DNA of 57,914 nt, from assembly GCA_029213165.1 (NCBI GenBank), contig JARGNO010000018.1, positions 1-57,914 on the forward strand, read 5' to 3'. Below are positions 6,947 through 16,034 of the stretch, in pieces. The DNA comes from Minwuia sp. Its GTDB lineage: Bacteria; Pseudomonadota; Alphaproteobacteria; Minwuiales; Minwuiaceae. Numbering within the stretch: position 1 is the stretch's first letter; each line of letters begins with the position of its first letter. Made by a program: the position numbers and the translations under genes. The notes below the pieces were generated by a model that had not been told where the DNA came from, did not search any database, and saw only the letters and a program-made list of their open reading frames with translations.

Positions 6947-9345
6947 GCGCTGACAGCACGATCCTGAGCGCGAAGGGCCTGCGGGCCGGGTATGGCCGCG
7001 TGCCGGTGCTGCATGGCATCGACATGACCGTCGGCGACGGGGAGATCGTTGGTGTGCTGGGCCACAACGGCATGGGCAAGACCACCCTGCTGAAGACACT
7101 GTGCGGCATCATCCGCCCCACGGGCGGGCGCATCGACTTCGACGGCATGGACGTCACCCGCGAACCCGCCCACGCCCGCAGCCGCATGGGCATCGGCTAC
7201 GTCCCGCAGGGTCGCGGCATCTTTCCGACGCTGACCGTCACCGACAACCTGCGCATGGGGATCGTCAGCCACGCCGCGGACGAGCATGAGGCCGTGGAGC
7301 GGATGGTGGCGGAGTTTCCGCGCCTGGAACCGATGATGGATCGCGCCGGTGGCGCGCTCTCCGGCGGCGAGCAGCAGATCGTTGCCCTGGCGCGGTGCCT
7401 GATCAGCGACCCTGACCTGATCCTGCTGGACGAACCGACGGAAGGCATCCAGCCCTCCATCGTCGATGACATTGCCGAACTGCTGGCCAAGCTGCGCGAT
7501 GAACGCGGCATCTCCATCGTGCTGGTGGAACAGAACCTGGAGTTCATCACCGGTCTCTCCGACCGCATCCTGCTGCTGCAGAAGGGTGTGATCACCGGTG
7601 AAGTCGACAGCTCCAGCAACGACGCCGCCCTGATCGACGAATTCACCGGCTTCGGCGGTGGTGGCAATGGCAGCTACCGGCCACCGGTCGGGAAACCGTC
7701 AGCATCATCACCCGCCACACCAGGCGGGCAGAAAACGGACCAGGGCCCGTCACCGCGACATCCGTCACCGCGACATTCATCACCCCGTCAGGCAACAACA
7801 CGTTCGACGCCGATACAGGAGGCGATCTACATGACCGTTCAGCGACCGACCATGAAACAGATGCGGTCCATCGTCGAGGATTTCGGCATGAACATGTCGG
7901 ACGAGCGGATCCAGGAGTTCATGGATCTGATGGAACCGAACATGCAGGCCTATGACCTGATCGATTCCCTGCCGGACTACCTGCCGCCGGTCGATTATCC
8001 GCGGACTGCCGGATACCGTCCGGGACCGGACGAGAACCCGATGAACGCCTGGTACGTGAAGACGGAGGTCAAGGGTGCGCCGCGCGGGCCGCTGGCGGGC
8101 AAGACGGTGGTGCTGAAGGACAATGTCTGCCTCGCCGGAGTGCCGATGATGAATGGTGCCTCGACACTGAAGGGCTATGTGCCGGACGTGGACGCGACCA
8201 TCGTGACGCGCCTGCTGGACGCCGGGGCGACCATCGTCGGCAAGGCACATTGCGAATATTTCTGCCTCTCCGGCAGCAGCCACACCAACGCGACCGGCCC
8301 GGTGCACAACCCGCACCGGCGCGGACGCAGCGCGGGTGGCTCCTCCTCCGGCTCCGGCGCGCTGGTCGGCGCGGGTGAGGTGGACATGGCCATCGGCGGC
8401 GACCAGGGCGGCTCCATCCGGATGCCGGCCAGCTTCTGCGGCTGCTACGGCATGAAGGCAACGCACGGGTTGGTGCCCTATTCCGGCGTCATGCCGATCG
8501 AGAACACCATCGACCACACCGGCCCCATGACACAGAACGTGCATGACAATGCCCTGATGCTGGAGGCGATAGCCGGTGCCGACGGGCTGGACCCGCGCCA
8601 GTACGCACCGCAGGTGGACAACTACACGGCAGCGGTCAATCGCGGCGTCGGCGGCCTGCGCATCGGTGTGCTGAAGGAAGGCTTCGGGCGGGAGGAGTCG
8701 GAGCGTGACGTGGATGACGCCAACCGCGCCGCCGCCGAGCGGTTCCGCGAGATGGGCGCCACGGTCGATGAGGTCTCGATCCCCATGCACAACATGGGTC
8801 CGGCAATCTGGACCCCCATCGCGCTGGAGGGGCTGACCAACCAGATGATGAAGGGCAATGGCATGGGCACGGGCTGGGAAGGCCTGTATGTCACCAGCCT
8901 GCTCGACTTCCATTCCAACTGGCGTACCCGTGCCGATGAACTGTCAGACAGCCTGAAGATCTCCATGATGGTCGGCGAATACTTCCAGCGCCACTATCGC
9001 GGCCACTTCTATGCCAAGTCGCAGAACCTGGCGCGCAAGCTGCGGCTCGCCTACGACCAGATGCTGGGGGCCTATGACCTGCTGCTGATGCCCACGACAC
9101 CGATGAAGGCGACGCCGATCCCGGCACCTGACGCCTCGCTGGCCGAATACATCCAGCGCGCGTTCGAGGTGCTGAACAATACCGCCCCCTTCGACACCAC
9201 CGGCCATCCGGCCATGGCAATTCCCTGTGGCATGCATGACGGCCTGCCGATCTCCATGATGCTGGTCGGCAAGCATTACGCGGAAAGCACGATCTACCAG
9301 GCCGCCGGTGCGTTCGAACGTTCGGGCGACTGGCGCAAGATGTAA
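6943..9345 (+). CDS. UrtE/LivF-like ABC ATPase in frame with an amidase (possible fusion)
   Basis: One open frame of 800 residues joins two usually separate proteins. Residues 1-237 are a complete LivF/UrtE ATPase (Walker [10 protein letters not shown] 40-48; [20 protein letters not shown]). Residues 238-296 are a Gly/Pro/Ser-rich linker with three degenerate SPRH-type repeats. Residues 297-800 are a full amidase-signature enzyme with Lys392, the Ser cluster of GGSSSGSG, and nucleophile Ser491 in [11 protein letters not shown]. The amidase resembles enantioselective and nitrile-hydratase-linked amidases, which convert an amide to carboxylate and ammonia. It may be made as a fusion or as a separate protein from an internal site at 7831. 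A lost stop codon or sequencing error is the main alternative. Confidence 0.85.
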   Translation: MSADSTILSAKGLRAGYGRVPVLHGIDMTVGDGEIVGVLGHNGMGKTTLLKTLCGIIRPTGGRIDFDGMDVTREPAHARSRMGIGYVPQGRGIFPTLTVTDNLRMGIVSHAADEHEAVERMVAEFPRLEPMMDRAGGALSGGEQQIVALARCLISDPDLILLDEPTEGIQPSIVDDIAELLAKLRDERGISIVLVEQNLEFITGLSDRILLLQKGVITGEVDSSSNDAALIDEFTGFGGGGNGSYRPPVGKPSASSPATPGGQKTDQGPSPRHPSPRHSSPRQATTRSTPIQEAIYMTVQRPTMKQMRSIVEDFGMNMSDERIQEFMDLMEPNMQAYDLIDSLPDYLPPVDYPRTAGYRPGPDENPMNAWYVKTEVKGAPRGPLAGKTVVLKDNVCLAGVPMMNGASTLKGYVPDVDATIVTRLLDAGATIVGKAHCEYFCLSGSSHTNATGPVHNPHRRGRSAGGSSSGSGALVGAGEVDMAIGGDQGGSIRMPASFCGCYGMKATHGLVPYSGVMPIENTIDHTGPMTQNVHDNALMLEAIAGADGLDPRQYAPQVDNYTAAVNRGVGGLRIGVLKEGFGREESERDVDDANRAAAERFREMGATVDEVSIPMHNMGPAIWTPIALEGLTNQMMKGNGMGTGWEGLYVTSLLDFHSNWRTRADELSDSLKISMMVGEYFQRHYRGHFYAKSQNLARKLRLAYDQMLGAYDLLLMPTTPMKATPIPAPDASLAEYIQRAFEVLNNTAPFDTTGHPAMAIPCGMHDGLPISMMLVGKHYAESTIYQAAGAFERSGDWRKM
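7750..7794 (+). repeat. three degenerate 15-bp tandem repeats in the ATPase-amidase linker
   Basis: Three 15-bp units (7750-7764, 7765-7779, 7780-7794) share TCACCGCGACAT or close variants and encode [10 protein letters not shown] and SPRQA. They lie between the last ATPase residues and the amidase start. They could be a grown linker or former intergenic DNA that became readable. Confidence 0.7.
7817..7831 (+). promoter_or_regulatory. internal Shine-Dalgarno for the amidase
   Basis: AGGAGG (7817-7822) lies eight bases before an ATG at 7831. That ATG begins exactly where amidase homology begins ([15 protein letters not shown]). The match is near-perfect and better than most ribosome-binding sites in this window, which argues that the amidase can be translated on its own even though the frame is open from the ATPase. 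Confidence 0.7.
7831..9345 (+). CDS. amidase (alternative independent product of the fused frame)
   Basis: Read from the internal ATG, the product is a 504-residue amidase, a normal length for the family. Catalytic Lys96 lies in VVLKDNV, the cis-Ser region in GGSSSGSG (169-176), and Ser195 in QGGSIRMP. The N-terminal helical region before NPMNAWYV matches the enantioselective amidase type. The enzyme is cytoplasmic. The product acid would be a natural substrate for the acyl-CoA ligase that starts 2 bp downstream. This entry overlaps the fused reading frame and is offered as the alternative gene model. Confidence 0.6.
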   Translation: MTVQRPTMKQMRSIVEDFGMNMSDERIQEFMDLMEPNMQAYDLIDSLPDYLPPVDYPRTAGYRPGPDENPMNAWYVKTEVKGAPRGPLAGKTVVLKDNVCLAGVPMMNGASTLKGYVPDVDATIVTRLLDAGATIVGKAHCEYFCLSGSSHTNATGPVHNPHRRGRSAGGSSSGSGALVGAGEVDMAIGGDQGGSIRMPASFCGCYGMKATHGLVPYSGVMPIENTIDHTGPMTQNVHDNALMLEAIAGADGLDPRQYAPQVDNYTAAVNRGVGGLRIGVLKEGFGREESERDVDDANRAAAERFREMGATVDEVSIPMHNMGPAIWTPIALEGLTNQMMKGNGMGTGWEGLYVTSLLDFHSNWRTRADELSDSLKISMMVGEYFQRHYRGHFYAKSQNLARKLRLAYDQMLGAYDLLLMPTTPMKATPIPAPDASLAEYIQRAFEVLNNTAPFDTTGHPAMAIPCGMHDGLPISMMLVGKHYAESTIYQAAGAFERSGDWRKM

Positions 9346-9347
9346 TC

Positions 9348-11048
9348 ATGACAGCACCCGTCGGCGGCCTGTCCCATGTCCGAGGCGATACCGGACCCCG
9401 CCTGCGCCACGAAACCGTGTCCGGCCTGCTGGCCCGTGCGGTGCGCAAGTGGCCCGACCGCCCCGCTGCCGTCTTTGCCGATGCAGGCGTGCGCTGGACC
9501 TGGCGGGAACTGGATGTGCAGGTGGAGCGGTTGGCCGCCGGTCTGCTCTCCCTCGGCCTCTATCGCGGCGACCGGGTCGGCATCTGGTCACCGAACCGCC
9601 CCGAATGGCTGGTGGCCCAGTTCGCCACCGCACGGCTCGGCCTGATCCTTGTCAACATCAACCCCGCCTACCGCCTGTCGGAGCTGGAATATGCACTGAA
9701 CAAGGTGGGCTGCGCGGCGCTGATCACCGCCGTCCGGTTCAAGTCCTCCGACTACCTCGGCATGTTGCGGGAACTGGCCCCGGAACTCGCCAGCGATGCA
9801 CCCGGCCGCCTGAACGCGCAGCGCCTGCCCGCGCTGCGCTCCATCATCCAGACGGGCGAGCGCGAACAGCCGGGCATGTTCCGCTATCACACCATCATGG
9901 CGCGGGGCCGCCAGGCCTACCGCAGCCGGCTGGAGGGGCTTGAGGCACGGCTGAAACAGACCGATGCGATCAACATCCAGTTCACCTCCGGCACCACTGG
10001 CGCGCCGAAGGGGGCCACCCTCACGCACCGCAACATCGTCAACAACGGCCATTTCACCGGGCGGGGCATGGGCCTGACGGAGCAGGACAGGCTCTGCATC
10101 CCCGTGCCGCTCTATCATTGCTTCGGCATGGTGCTGGGCACTCTGGCCGCGACCGCGCATGGCGCCTGCATGGTGTTTCCCGGCGAAGCCTTTGACGCCC
10201 GCCAGACACTCGCGACCCTGGCGCGCGAACGCTGCACCGCGGTCCATGGCGTCCCCACCATGTTCCACGCCATGGTGCAGCATCCGGATTTCCGCCAGTT
10301 CGACCTGACTTCGCTCAGGACCGGCATCATGTCCGGAGCCCCCTGCCCGGTCAGCCTGATGCAGCGTGTGATGCGGGACATGCACGCCAGCGAGATCACC
10401 ATCGCCTACGGCATGACCGAGACTGCGCCGGTTTCCTTCCAGACATCGATCACAGACCCGGTGTCACGGCGCACCGGCACCGTCGGGCGAATTCAGCCCC
10501 ATGCGGAGGTGAAGATCGTCGATGAGGCCGGGCAGACCGTGCCGGTCGGGTCCGAAGGCGAGCTGTGCACCCGCGGCTACCTGGTCATGCAGGGCTATTG
10601 GGGCGACCCGGAACGCACAGCGGAATCCATCGACGCTGACGGCTGGATGCACACCGGTGACCTGGGCCGCTTCGACGCAGAAGGCCATGCCAACATCATC
10701 GGACGGGTGAAGGACATGGTGATCCGGGGTGGAGAAAATATCTACCCCGCCGAGATCGAGGAATTCCTGCGCCGCCACCCCGACATTGCCGATGTTCAGG
10801 TATTCGGCGTTCCCGACCCGAAGTACGGCGAGGAACTCTGCGCCTGGATCGTGCCGCGCGGTGGCGCGAAGGTCACAGCGGACAGCGTGCGCGACTTCTG
10901 CACCGACCAGATCGCCCACTTCAAGATCCCCCGCCACGTCCGCAATGTCCCCGAATTCCCCATGACCGTCACCGGCAAGGCCCGCAAGGTCGAGATGCGG
11001 GCTGCCATGATGCGGGAACTGGGGCTGAGCGAAGACCGGACGGCTTGA
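9348..11048 (+). CDS. AMP-forming acyl-CoA ligase of the amide operon
   Basis: A 566-residue member of the ANL adenylating family. The AMP-binding P-loop is FTSGTTGAPKGA (about 212-223), followed by YGMTETAP and GRVKDMVIRGGENIYPAEIE. A C-terminal lysine in the VTGKARK segment is in the place of the catalytic Lys. It joins a carboxylic acid to CoA through an acyl-adenylate. It starts 2 bp after the amidase stop, so it is probably translated with it. The context suggests it activates the acid released by the amidase, but chain length or aromaticity of that acid cannot be read from the sequence. Confidence 0.9.
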   Translation: MTAPVGGLSHVRGDTGPRLRHETVSGLLARAVRKWPDRPAAVFADAGVRWTWRELDVQVERLAAGLLSLGLYRGDRVGIWSPNRPEWLVAQFATARLGLILVNINPAYRLSELEYALNKVGCAALITAVRFKSSDYLGMLRELAPELASDAPGRLNAQRLPALRSIIQTGEREQPGMFRYHTIMARGRQAYRSRLEGLEARLKQTDAINIQFTSGTTGAPKGATLTHRNIVNNGHFTGRGMGLTEQDRLCIPVPLYHCFGMVLGTLAATAHGACMVFPGEAFDARQTLATLARERCTAVHGVPTMFHAMVQHPDFRQFDLTSLRTGIMSGAPCPVSLMQRVMRDMHASEITIAYGMTETAPVSFQTSITDPVSRRTGTVGRIQPHAEVKIVDEAGQTVPVGSEGELCTRGYLVMQGYWGDPERTAESIDADGWMHTGDLGRFDAEGHANIIGRVKDMVIRGGENIYPAEIEEFLRRHPDIADVQVFGVPDPKYGEELCAWIVPRGGAKVTADSVRDFCTDQIAHFKIPRHVRNVPEFPMTVTGKARKVEMRAAMMRELGLSEDRTA

Positions 11049-11127
11049 CGGGCGTGTAGCCGGACCCGTGGACACTTTCAATCCTGGGTCCGATCAGCAA
11101 AGCTGAACCACCATCGCCAGACTCATC

Positions 11128-12792
11128 TTGCGACGCATCCGGGAAGCCAGTTTCTTGCCACCTCTCCATTTTGAGCCGGGTCACAGGATCACACCGCTGA
11201 TTGAGGCGGACGAGACCTTTGCGGCAATCGAGCAGGCTATCGAAACAGCCGAGCACGAGGTGCTGATGGCCTACTGGACCCTGGCGCCGCATCTGGCACT
11301 GGTCTCCGGCAAGAGGGGCAACTGGGAAGACCTGCTTGCGCGTGCGGCGCAACGCGGTGTCGCCTTCCGTATCCTGCTTGCCGACTTTGACCCGGTCTTC
11401 ACGGTCCAGCTGCACCGGGACGCATGGGAGACGTATCACCGGCTGCGGGCCATCGATTCACGCGATGAAGTCGTCGCGGGTACACTGCAGGCCGTCTGTT
11501 CGCGAAATCTGGCGACACCGAACCTGCCGGAAAGACTCGCGGGTCAGATCGTAGCCCGGTTCGAACTTCGCGAGATCGCGAGGCTGTTGAACAAGGAAGC
11601 GGAGGGCGACCGGGATACTGCCAGACAGATCGACCAGACCATTCCGGGGCTGTGGCATCATCTGAAATTGAATGGTTCCCGGTTTGACAAGGGACCAACT
11701 AGGTTGATCCGTCCCCTACCCGGCTCGCATCACGAAAAGCTATGCATTGTCGATCGGAAGACAGCCTTCACAGGTGGTCTGGATATCGGTGAGCGCCGCT
11801 ATGACACTGCAGACCATGAAGACGACACGCCTTGGCATGATCTCGCTTGCCGGGTTGAAGGGCCGGTGGTCGACAGCCTGTTGCGCCACTTCATCGAACG
11901 CTGGAATGCCGAGGTCGGCCAGTTTCGCACTTACATCGCGGAACTGCCGCAAAGACCCGGAATCGATGTCGGGCTGTCCGGCCAACTCTCGGAACTGAAG
12001 CCGCTGGAGTCCGTATCCACCGGGTCCGGCGGCATCGGTGAGGTCGCAACAGCATTTTCGCCTGTCCGCAACGGGCAGTCGATGGAGAGTGAGTGCGCCG
12101 ACATTGCCACCGCTGTTGCTTCGACAATCGGGGCGGCAAGAGAATTCATCTACATTGAAAGCCAGTACCTGCGGGAGGCACGCGTTGCTGATTGGCTGAT
12201 CCGTTCGGCAGAGCGTTACCCGGGCATTGAAATCATCGTATTGCTGCCCATCGCACCGGATCGTTTGAGCCCGGACGATGAATGGAGCAGTGCCACACGC
12301 CACGGCCACTGGCTGCAATGGCGCAATATCGAACGTCTGCGCCAGAGACTTGGCGCCCGTTTCGGGGTCTTCACCCTGCTCAGTCGTCAGCCACGAACAG
12401 ATGACGATGCACCGGAAGATACCGCCTTGGGTGCGCGCAGCATCTATGTTCACGCCAAGACAATCATCGTGGATGACGCCTTGGCCATGATCGGATCGGC
12501 AAACCTGAATGGCCGAAGCTTCTCACTCGATACCGAGACAGCACTGGTCTGGCGCGAAGCCGATGCGGTGCGGGACTTTCGCGAAAGGCTCTGGCGACAC
12601 CACCTCGAAGAGGCCATGCCCCCGGCATTCGACCCGAGAGAAGCATCGGGACTGGAACTGTGGAACCGGGTAGCCGCCGAGAACCAGCGCGCGGAGATCC
12701 AGGATCGCAAGGGTTTCATCGTCGAGTTCGCGCGCGAATGGGCGTCACGCAATGCCCGTCGGTCCAGACTGATCCGCAGCAGGTTCGTCTGA
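11128..12792 (+). CDS. phospholipase D-family protein
   Basis: A protein of about 554 residues with two HxKxxxxD motifs: HEKLCIVD (His202) and HAKTIIVD (His442), the second followed by GSANLNGRSF. Paired motifs form one active site in PLD-superfamily enzymes, including phospholipases, cardiolipin synthases and nucleases. No signal peptide or membrane helix is evident, so it is likely cytoplasmic or peripheral. The start is uncertain: an in-frame stop lies at 11104-11106, and the only candidate before the conserved region is TTG at 11128 with no good ribosome-binding site. It converges on the next gene. Confidence 0.82.
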   Translation: MRRIREASFLPPLHFEPGHRITPLIEADETFAAIEQAIETAEHEVLMAYWTLAPHLALVSGKRGNWEDLLARAAQRGVAFRILLADFDPVFTVQLHRDAWETYHRLRAIDSRDEVVAGTLQAVCSRNLATPNLPERLAGQIVARFELREIARLLNKEAEGDRDTARQIDQTIPGLWHHLKLNGSRFDKGPTRLIRPLPGSHHEKLCIVDRKTAFTGGLDIGERRYDTADHEDDTPWHDLACRVEGPVVDSLLRHFIERWNAEVGQFRTYIAELPQRPGIDVGLSGQLSELKPLESVSTGSGGIGEVATAFSPVRNGQSMESECADIATAVASTIGAAREFIYIESQYLREARVADWLIRSAERYPGIEIIVLLPIAPDRLSPDDEWSSATRHGHWLQWRNIERLRQRLGARFGVFTLLSRQPRTDDDAPEDTALGARSIYVHAKTIIVDDALAMIGSANLNGRSFSLDTETALVWREADAVRDFRERLWRHHLEEAMPPAFDPREASGLELWNRVAAENQRAEIQDRKGFIVEFAREWASRNARRSRLIRSRFV

Positions 12793-12817
12793 TCAATGCC
12801 AGGGTCACGAGGCGCGG

Positions 12818-14065
12818 TTACAACGACACGCTCATTCCCTCTGCGGGTGCTGAACACCGAACCTTTGCCCCCTTCTCCGCTATCATCTCCGTCGCCATCC
12901 GCAGTTTCTCGTCGATGGCTGCGTCGTCCTGGGAGGGGTCATGGTGGTAGAGGCAGAGTTCGCGGACTTCCGCCTTGCAGGCCAGTTCGACGACCTGGCT
13001 GAGGCAGCTGTGGCCCCAGCCGACCTTCGACGCATATTCGTCGTCGGTGTAGGTGCTGTCGGTCACCAGCAGGTCCGAGCCACGCACGAAGTCGGCAAGC
13101 TGGTCCATGTACTCCGGCGAATGGTACTCGGAATCCGGCAGGAAAAGTTCGTTGTCGGTGATGTAGCAGAAGCTGCGTCCGCCATAGTCAACGCGGTAGC
13201 CCAGGCAGTATCCCGGATGCGACAGCAGCATGGTGCGGACCTTCAGCCCGGCCACGTCGTAGACCCCCTCCCGCAAGTCGCGGAAAGTGACCCGGGCGCC
13301 GAATTCGCGCACCGTGATCGGGAAGTAGGCCCCGTCCATCTGCGCCGAGACCAGGTCCCCGATGCCCATGGAGCCATGTGACGGCCCCAGAATCTCGTAG
13401 TCATTGCCGGTGACATACAGCGGCGCGAAGAACGGCAGGGCATTGATGTGGTCCCAATGCGGGTGGGAGATGAAGATCTTCCCCTCCGTCCGGGTCTTTC
13501 CGGCCTTCATCAGGCTGTCACCAACCTCCCGGATGCCGCTGCCGGCATCGAAGATGAAGAACTGGCCGCGCGGGAAGTTGAGCGTGATGCAGTTGGTCTG
13601 GCCACCGTATTTCAGACTGTCAGGCCCAGGCTTTGGCAGGGTGCCGCGCACGCCCCAGAATTTCACTTCAACGACATCGTTCAGGACGCGCTCCACCGTC
13701 TCGAGAAACACGTCGCTCTTGATCGGTTTCTGGATGAAGGCATCGGCACCGACCTCAAGCGCGCGACGGCGGTCATAGTCGAAGGCCTTGCCGGAAAAGA
13801 CGAAGATGCGGGTGTCGGCATGTGCTGGGTCTTCCCGCAGACGCTGGGTGAGTTCCAGCCCGTCCATGTCCGGCATCATGATGTCGGTGACTACGCCATC
13901 CGGCTTCTCGCGCCGGATCGCCTCCAGCCCTTCCAGGCTGGATTGAAAGACATCGACCGTATGACCGGCACGCTTCAGCAACGCTGCCGCATGACCTGCA
14001 GCAACCCGATCATCATCCACGATGATGAAACGGCGCTGTTCGCCTGCGCCCAGATCATCTGGCAC
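12818..14065 (-). CDS. response regulator fused to a metallo-beta-lactamase-fold domain
   Basis: A 415-residue two-domain protein. Residues 12-130 form a receiver domain with acidic residues VDDD, phosphoacceptor Asp61 (VTDIMMPDMDG) and Lys113 (IQKPIKS). Residues about 133-415 form an MBL-fold hydrolase beginning EVKFWGVRGTLP, with metal motif HPHWDH (201-206). Further His/Asp residues lie in LLSHPGYCLG, ITDNE and LYHHDP. The domain resembles RNase Z/class II phosphodiesterase-like MBL proteins. The architecture suggests a hydrolase controlled by phosphorylation. The GTG start has AGGAGGGG upstream. No histidine kinase is adjacent; the substrate is unknown. Confidence 0.88.
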   Translation of the reverse strand: MPDDLGAGEQRRFIIVDDDRVAAGHAAALLKRAGHTVDVFQSSLEGLEAIRREKPDGVVTDIMMPDMDGLELTQRLREDPAHADTRIFVFSGKAFDYDRRRALEVGADAFIQKPIKSDVFLETVERVLNDVVEVKFWGVRGTLPKPGPDSLKYGGQTNCITLNFPRGQFFIFDAGSGIREVGDSLMKAGKTRTEGKIFISHPHWDHINALPFFAPLYVTGNDYEILGPSHGSMGIGDLVSAQMDGAYFPITVREFGARVTFRDLREGVYDVAGLKVRTMLLSHPGYCLGYRVDYGGRSFCYITDNELFLPDSEYHSPEYMDQLADFVRGSDLLVTDSTYTDDEYASKVGWGHSCLSQVVELACKAEVRELCLYHHDPSQDDAAIDEKLRMATEMIAEKGAKVRCSAPAEGMSVSL

Positions 14066-14157
14066 GTCGACCCCTCCTGATTCCCTGTCCCCGAAGGACA
14101 GTATGAAACGAAACCGTCACGGATACAGCCCTTCGCGGGCCGGATCGTCGAACATGG

Positions 14158-14904
14158 TCAGTTGGCGAAGACCTTCTGCAGCAGCTCAGTGGTCCGCTTG
14201 GCAGGATTGGCGCGGATCGCCGCTTCCTCGACAGCCAGATAATGGAAGATACCGTCGAGGCCGAGGTCGAGCACATGGCTTGTCAGATCAGCCCGCAGAT
14301 CGGGGACCAGAGGCATGTTGCCGAATTCGCCAACGGCATTCTCGTAGGTCTGGATGGCACCGACTTCGGAGAGGCTGCGGTCGACGACAGGCTTCATCTC
14401 CGCCAGCAGCCCCGGCGTCATGCGCTGACGAAAGTACTGCGTTGCCGCATCCTTCGGACCGTTGAGGATATTCATGGCGTCGTCGATGGTCATGGTATCG
14501 ACCGCATCGACAAACAGGTCGCGTGCCTTGACCGACGCGGTCTCGGCGGCACGGTTCAGGCGCGTTTCCAGGTCATCAAGCTGGTTCGACATGCCCATGC
14601 GGTTCAGAACCTTCTGCGCGCGGGCCAGATTGTCGGGCAGCGGAATGTGGATCAGGCTGTCACTCTCGAAACCGCCCAGAGCGCTGACCTGGTCGATCAC
14701 GCGGGAACTGCCGATGCGAAGCGCTTCCTTCAAGCCTCGGCCGACCTCGTCGGCGCCGAGCGCGGAACCGGCGGACGAACCGCCGAGAGACGGAATGCCC
14801 TGCTTTGCCCCGCCCAGCAGATCCTTGGCCTTGCCGAAAAGGCCGTCTGCGGCGACCGGCGCCGAGAACAGGGTCATCGCGAGCAGCAGGGCAATCTTGC
14901 GCAT
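14158..14904 (-). CDS. DUF4197 domain-containing exported protein
   Basis: A 248-residue protein with an N-terminal signal peptide (MRKIALLLAMTLFSAPVAADG). The remainder matches the DUF4197 pattern: a GLKEALRIG segment, IHIPLPDNLARAQKVLNRMG, then AMNILNGPKDAATQYFR. The family is common in Proteobacteria and its role is unknown; a periplasmic location is expected. The ATG at 14904 follows GGAG at good spacing; an upstream in-frame ATG would add a short charged leader before the signal peptide and is less likely. Confidence 0.88.
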   Translation of the reverse strand: MRKIALLLAMTLFSAPVAADGLFGKAKDLLGGAKQGIPSLGGSSAGSALGADEVGRGLKEALRIGSSRVIDQVSALGGFESDSLIHIPLPDNLARAQKVLNRMGMSNQLDDLETRLNRAAETASVKARDLFVDAVDTMTIDDAMNILNGPKDAATQYFRQRMTPGLLAEMKPVVDRSLSEVGAIQTYENAVGEFGNMPLVPDLRADLTSHVLDLGLDGIFHYLAVEEAAIRANPAKRTTELLQKVFAN

Positions 14905-15454
14905 TTTCAATCTCCACATCACTGAGCCGGGGCCTCGATGATCATTTCAGTCACTGACGAATAAGGGAAGCGGCGGTCGTCTCTGCCTGCAGAGATACCG
15001 CGGCGACCCGGACAGCATGGATTGGGGGGTCGGGGATCCTGATTGCTGCCCGGGCCGTCGGGAGCCCGAAGGCTGGTGAAACATCAGCAAGCAACAGGCC
15101 AGATTCCGTTCGAGACACAACCTTTCCTGCAATTAACCAGCCGGAGAATGCCCGTGAAACGAAGATTCAGACGCCGGATCGCATACTTGGCAGAAATGCC
15201 GACGGCCCGGGATTCTTCAAAGGTCGTCTGAAGTGTGACGTCTGTTAACTTTGCGGGGGATCGATTGACGCTACGCAAACCGCGAACCGTGATTGCAAAT
15301 AGCCGTGATCAATGGTCCGAAACGCAACTGACGGTGCATATTGGGACAGGTGCGGTGAAACAGATCATGTAGTCAGGGTGATCATGACAATCGGCAGCCG
15401 CATCCGTTTCATTCCCGGGGAATGGACCGGATTCCCGCAGCAACCGGATGCTTC
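14905..15454. other. 550-bp intergenic region, no gene seen
   Basis: This stretch lies between the DUF4197 start and the sspB stop, both on the minus strand. Small open frames lack ribosome-binding sites and family features. A 7-bp-arm palindrome CATTCCC/GGGAATG (15410-15424) lies about 30 bp downstream of the sspB stop and may mark transcript end, though no T-run follows. The DUF4197 promoter must also lie here. Confidence 0.4.
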
Positions 15455-15973
15455 CTAGCTCTTCTTGCGGAAAGCATCCAGCGACACGACCTCACCGGCC
15501 TTCTCCGCAGCAGGTGCCTCGTCATCGCTGGCGTCGGTCTCCGGCCCGTCCGCCTTCACGGAATCTTCGGGGACCTTCATCGGTGAGAAGGCCTTGCCAG
15601 CGGGAACCACTGAATCGCCCTCGATATGATCCATCTGCGGTTCGAACTGCAGACCGAACTGCACACTCGGGTCCGCGAAGGATGTGACCGCCGCATAGGG
15701 CACATGGATGCGCGTCGGCAGCTTGTTGAAACTCAGCGAGACCTCGAAGAACGTCTCCTCCACCTTCAGGTCCCAGTACTGGTGCTGCAGCACGATGGTC
15801 ATGTCATGCTCATAGCGTTCTAGCAGGTGGTCCGGCAGCTCAACGCCGGGGAACCGGGTCAGGAAGGTGACATAGAAATGGTGATTGCCATGCAGCCCCT
15901 CGGTATTCGCGGCATTCAGCGCACGACGGACAACCCCACGCAGGGCGTCCTCGACCATCTGAGCGTATTTCAT
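15455..15973 (-). CDS. sspB: SspB-type ClpXP adaptor (alphaproteobacterial)
   Basis: A 172-residue protein matching the alpha-type SspB family. It has a folded N-domain with HHFYVTFLTRFPGVELPDHL and VPYAAVTSFADPSVQFGLQF, an acidic linker, and a short C-terminal tail ending VVSLDAFRKKS. In SspB the folded domain binds the ssrA degradation tag and the tail docks on ClpX, so tagged proteins from stalled ribosomes are degraded faster. The gene lies directly downstream of the tmRNA gene on the same strand, which places tag and tag-binding adaptor side by side. Confidence 0.92.
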   Translation of the reverse strand: MKYAQMVEDALRGVVRRALNAANTEGLHGNHHFYVTFLTRFPGVELPDHLLERYEHDMTIVLQHQYWDLKVEETFFEVSLSFNKLPTRIHVPYAAVTSFADPSVQFGLQFEPQMDHIEGDSVVPAGKAFSPMKVPEDSVKADGPETDASDDEAPAAEKAGEVVSLDAFRKKS

Positions 15974-16034
15974 CGTTCCCTCCGAAGTCGCCGGTCCGCA
16001 CCGCGCTACAGTACCACCAGGGGTCAGAACAGTC

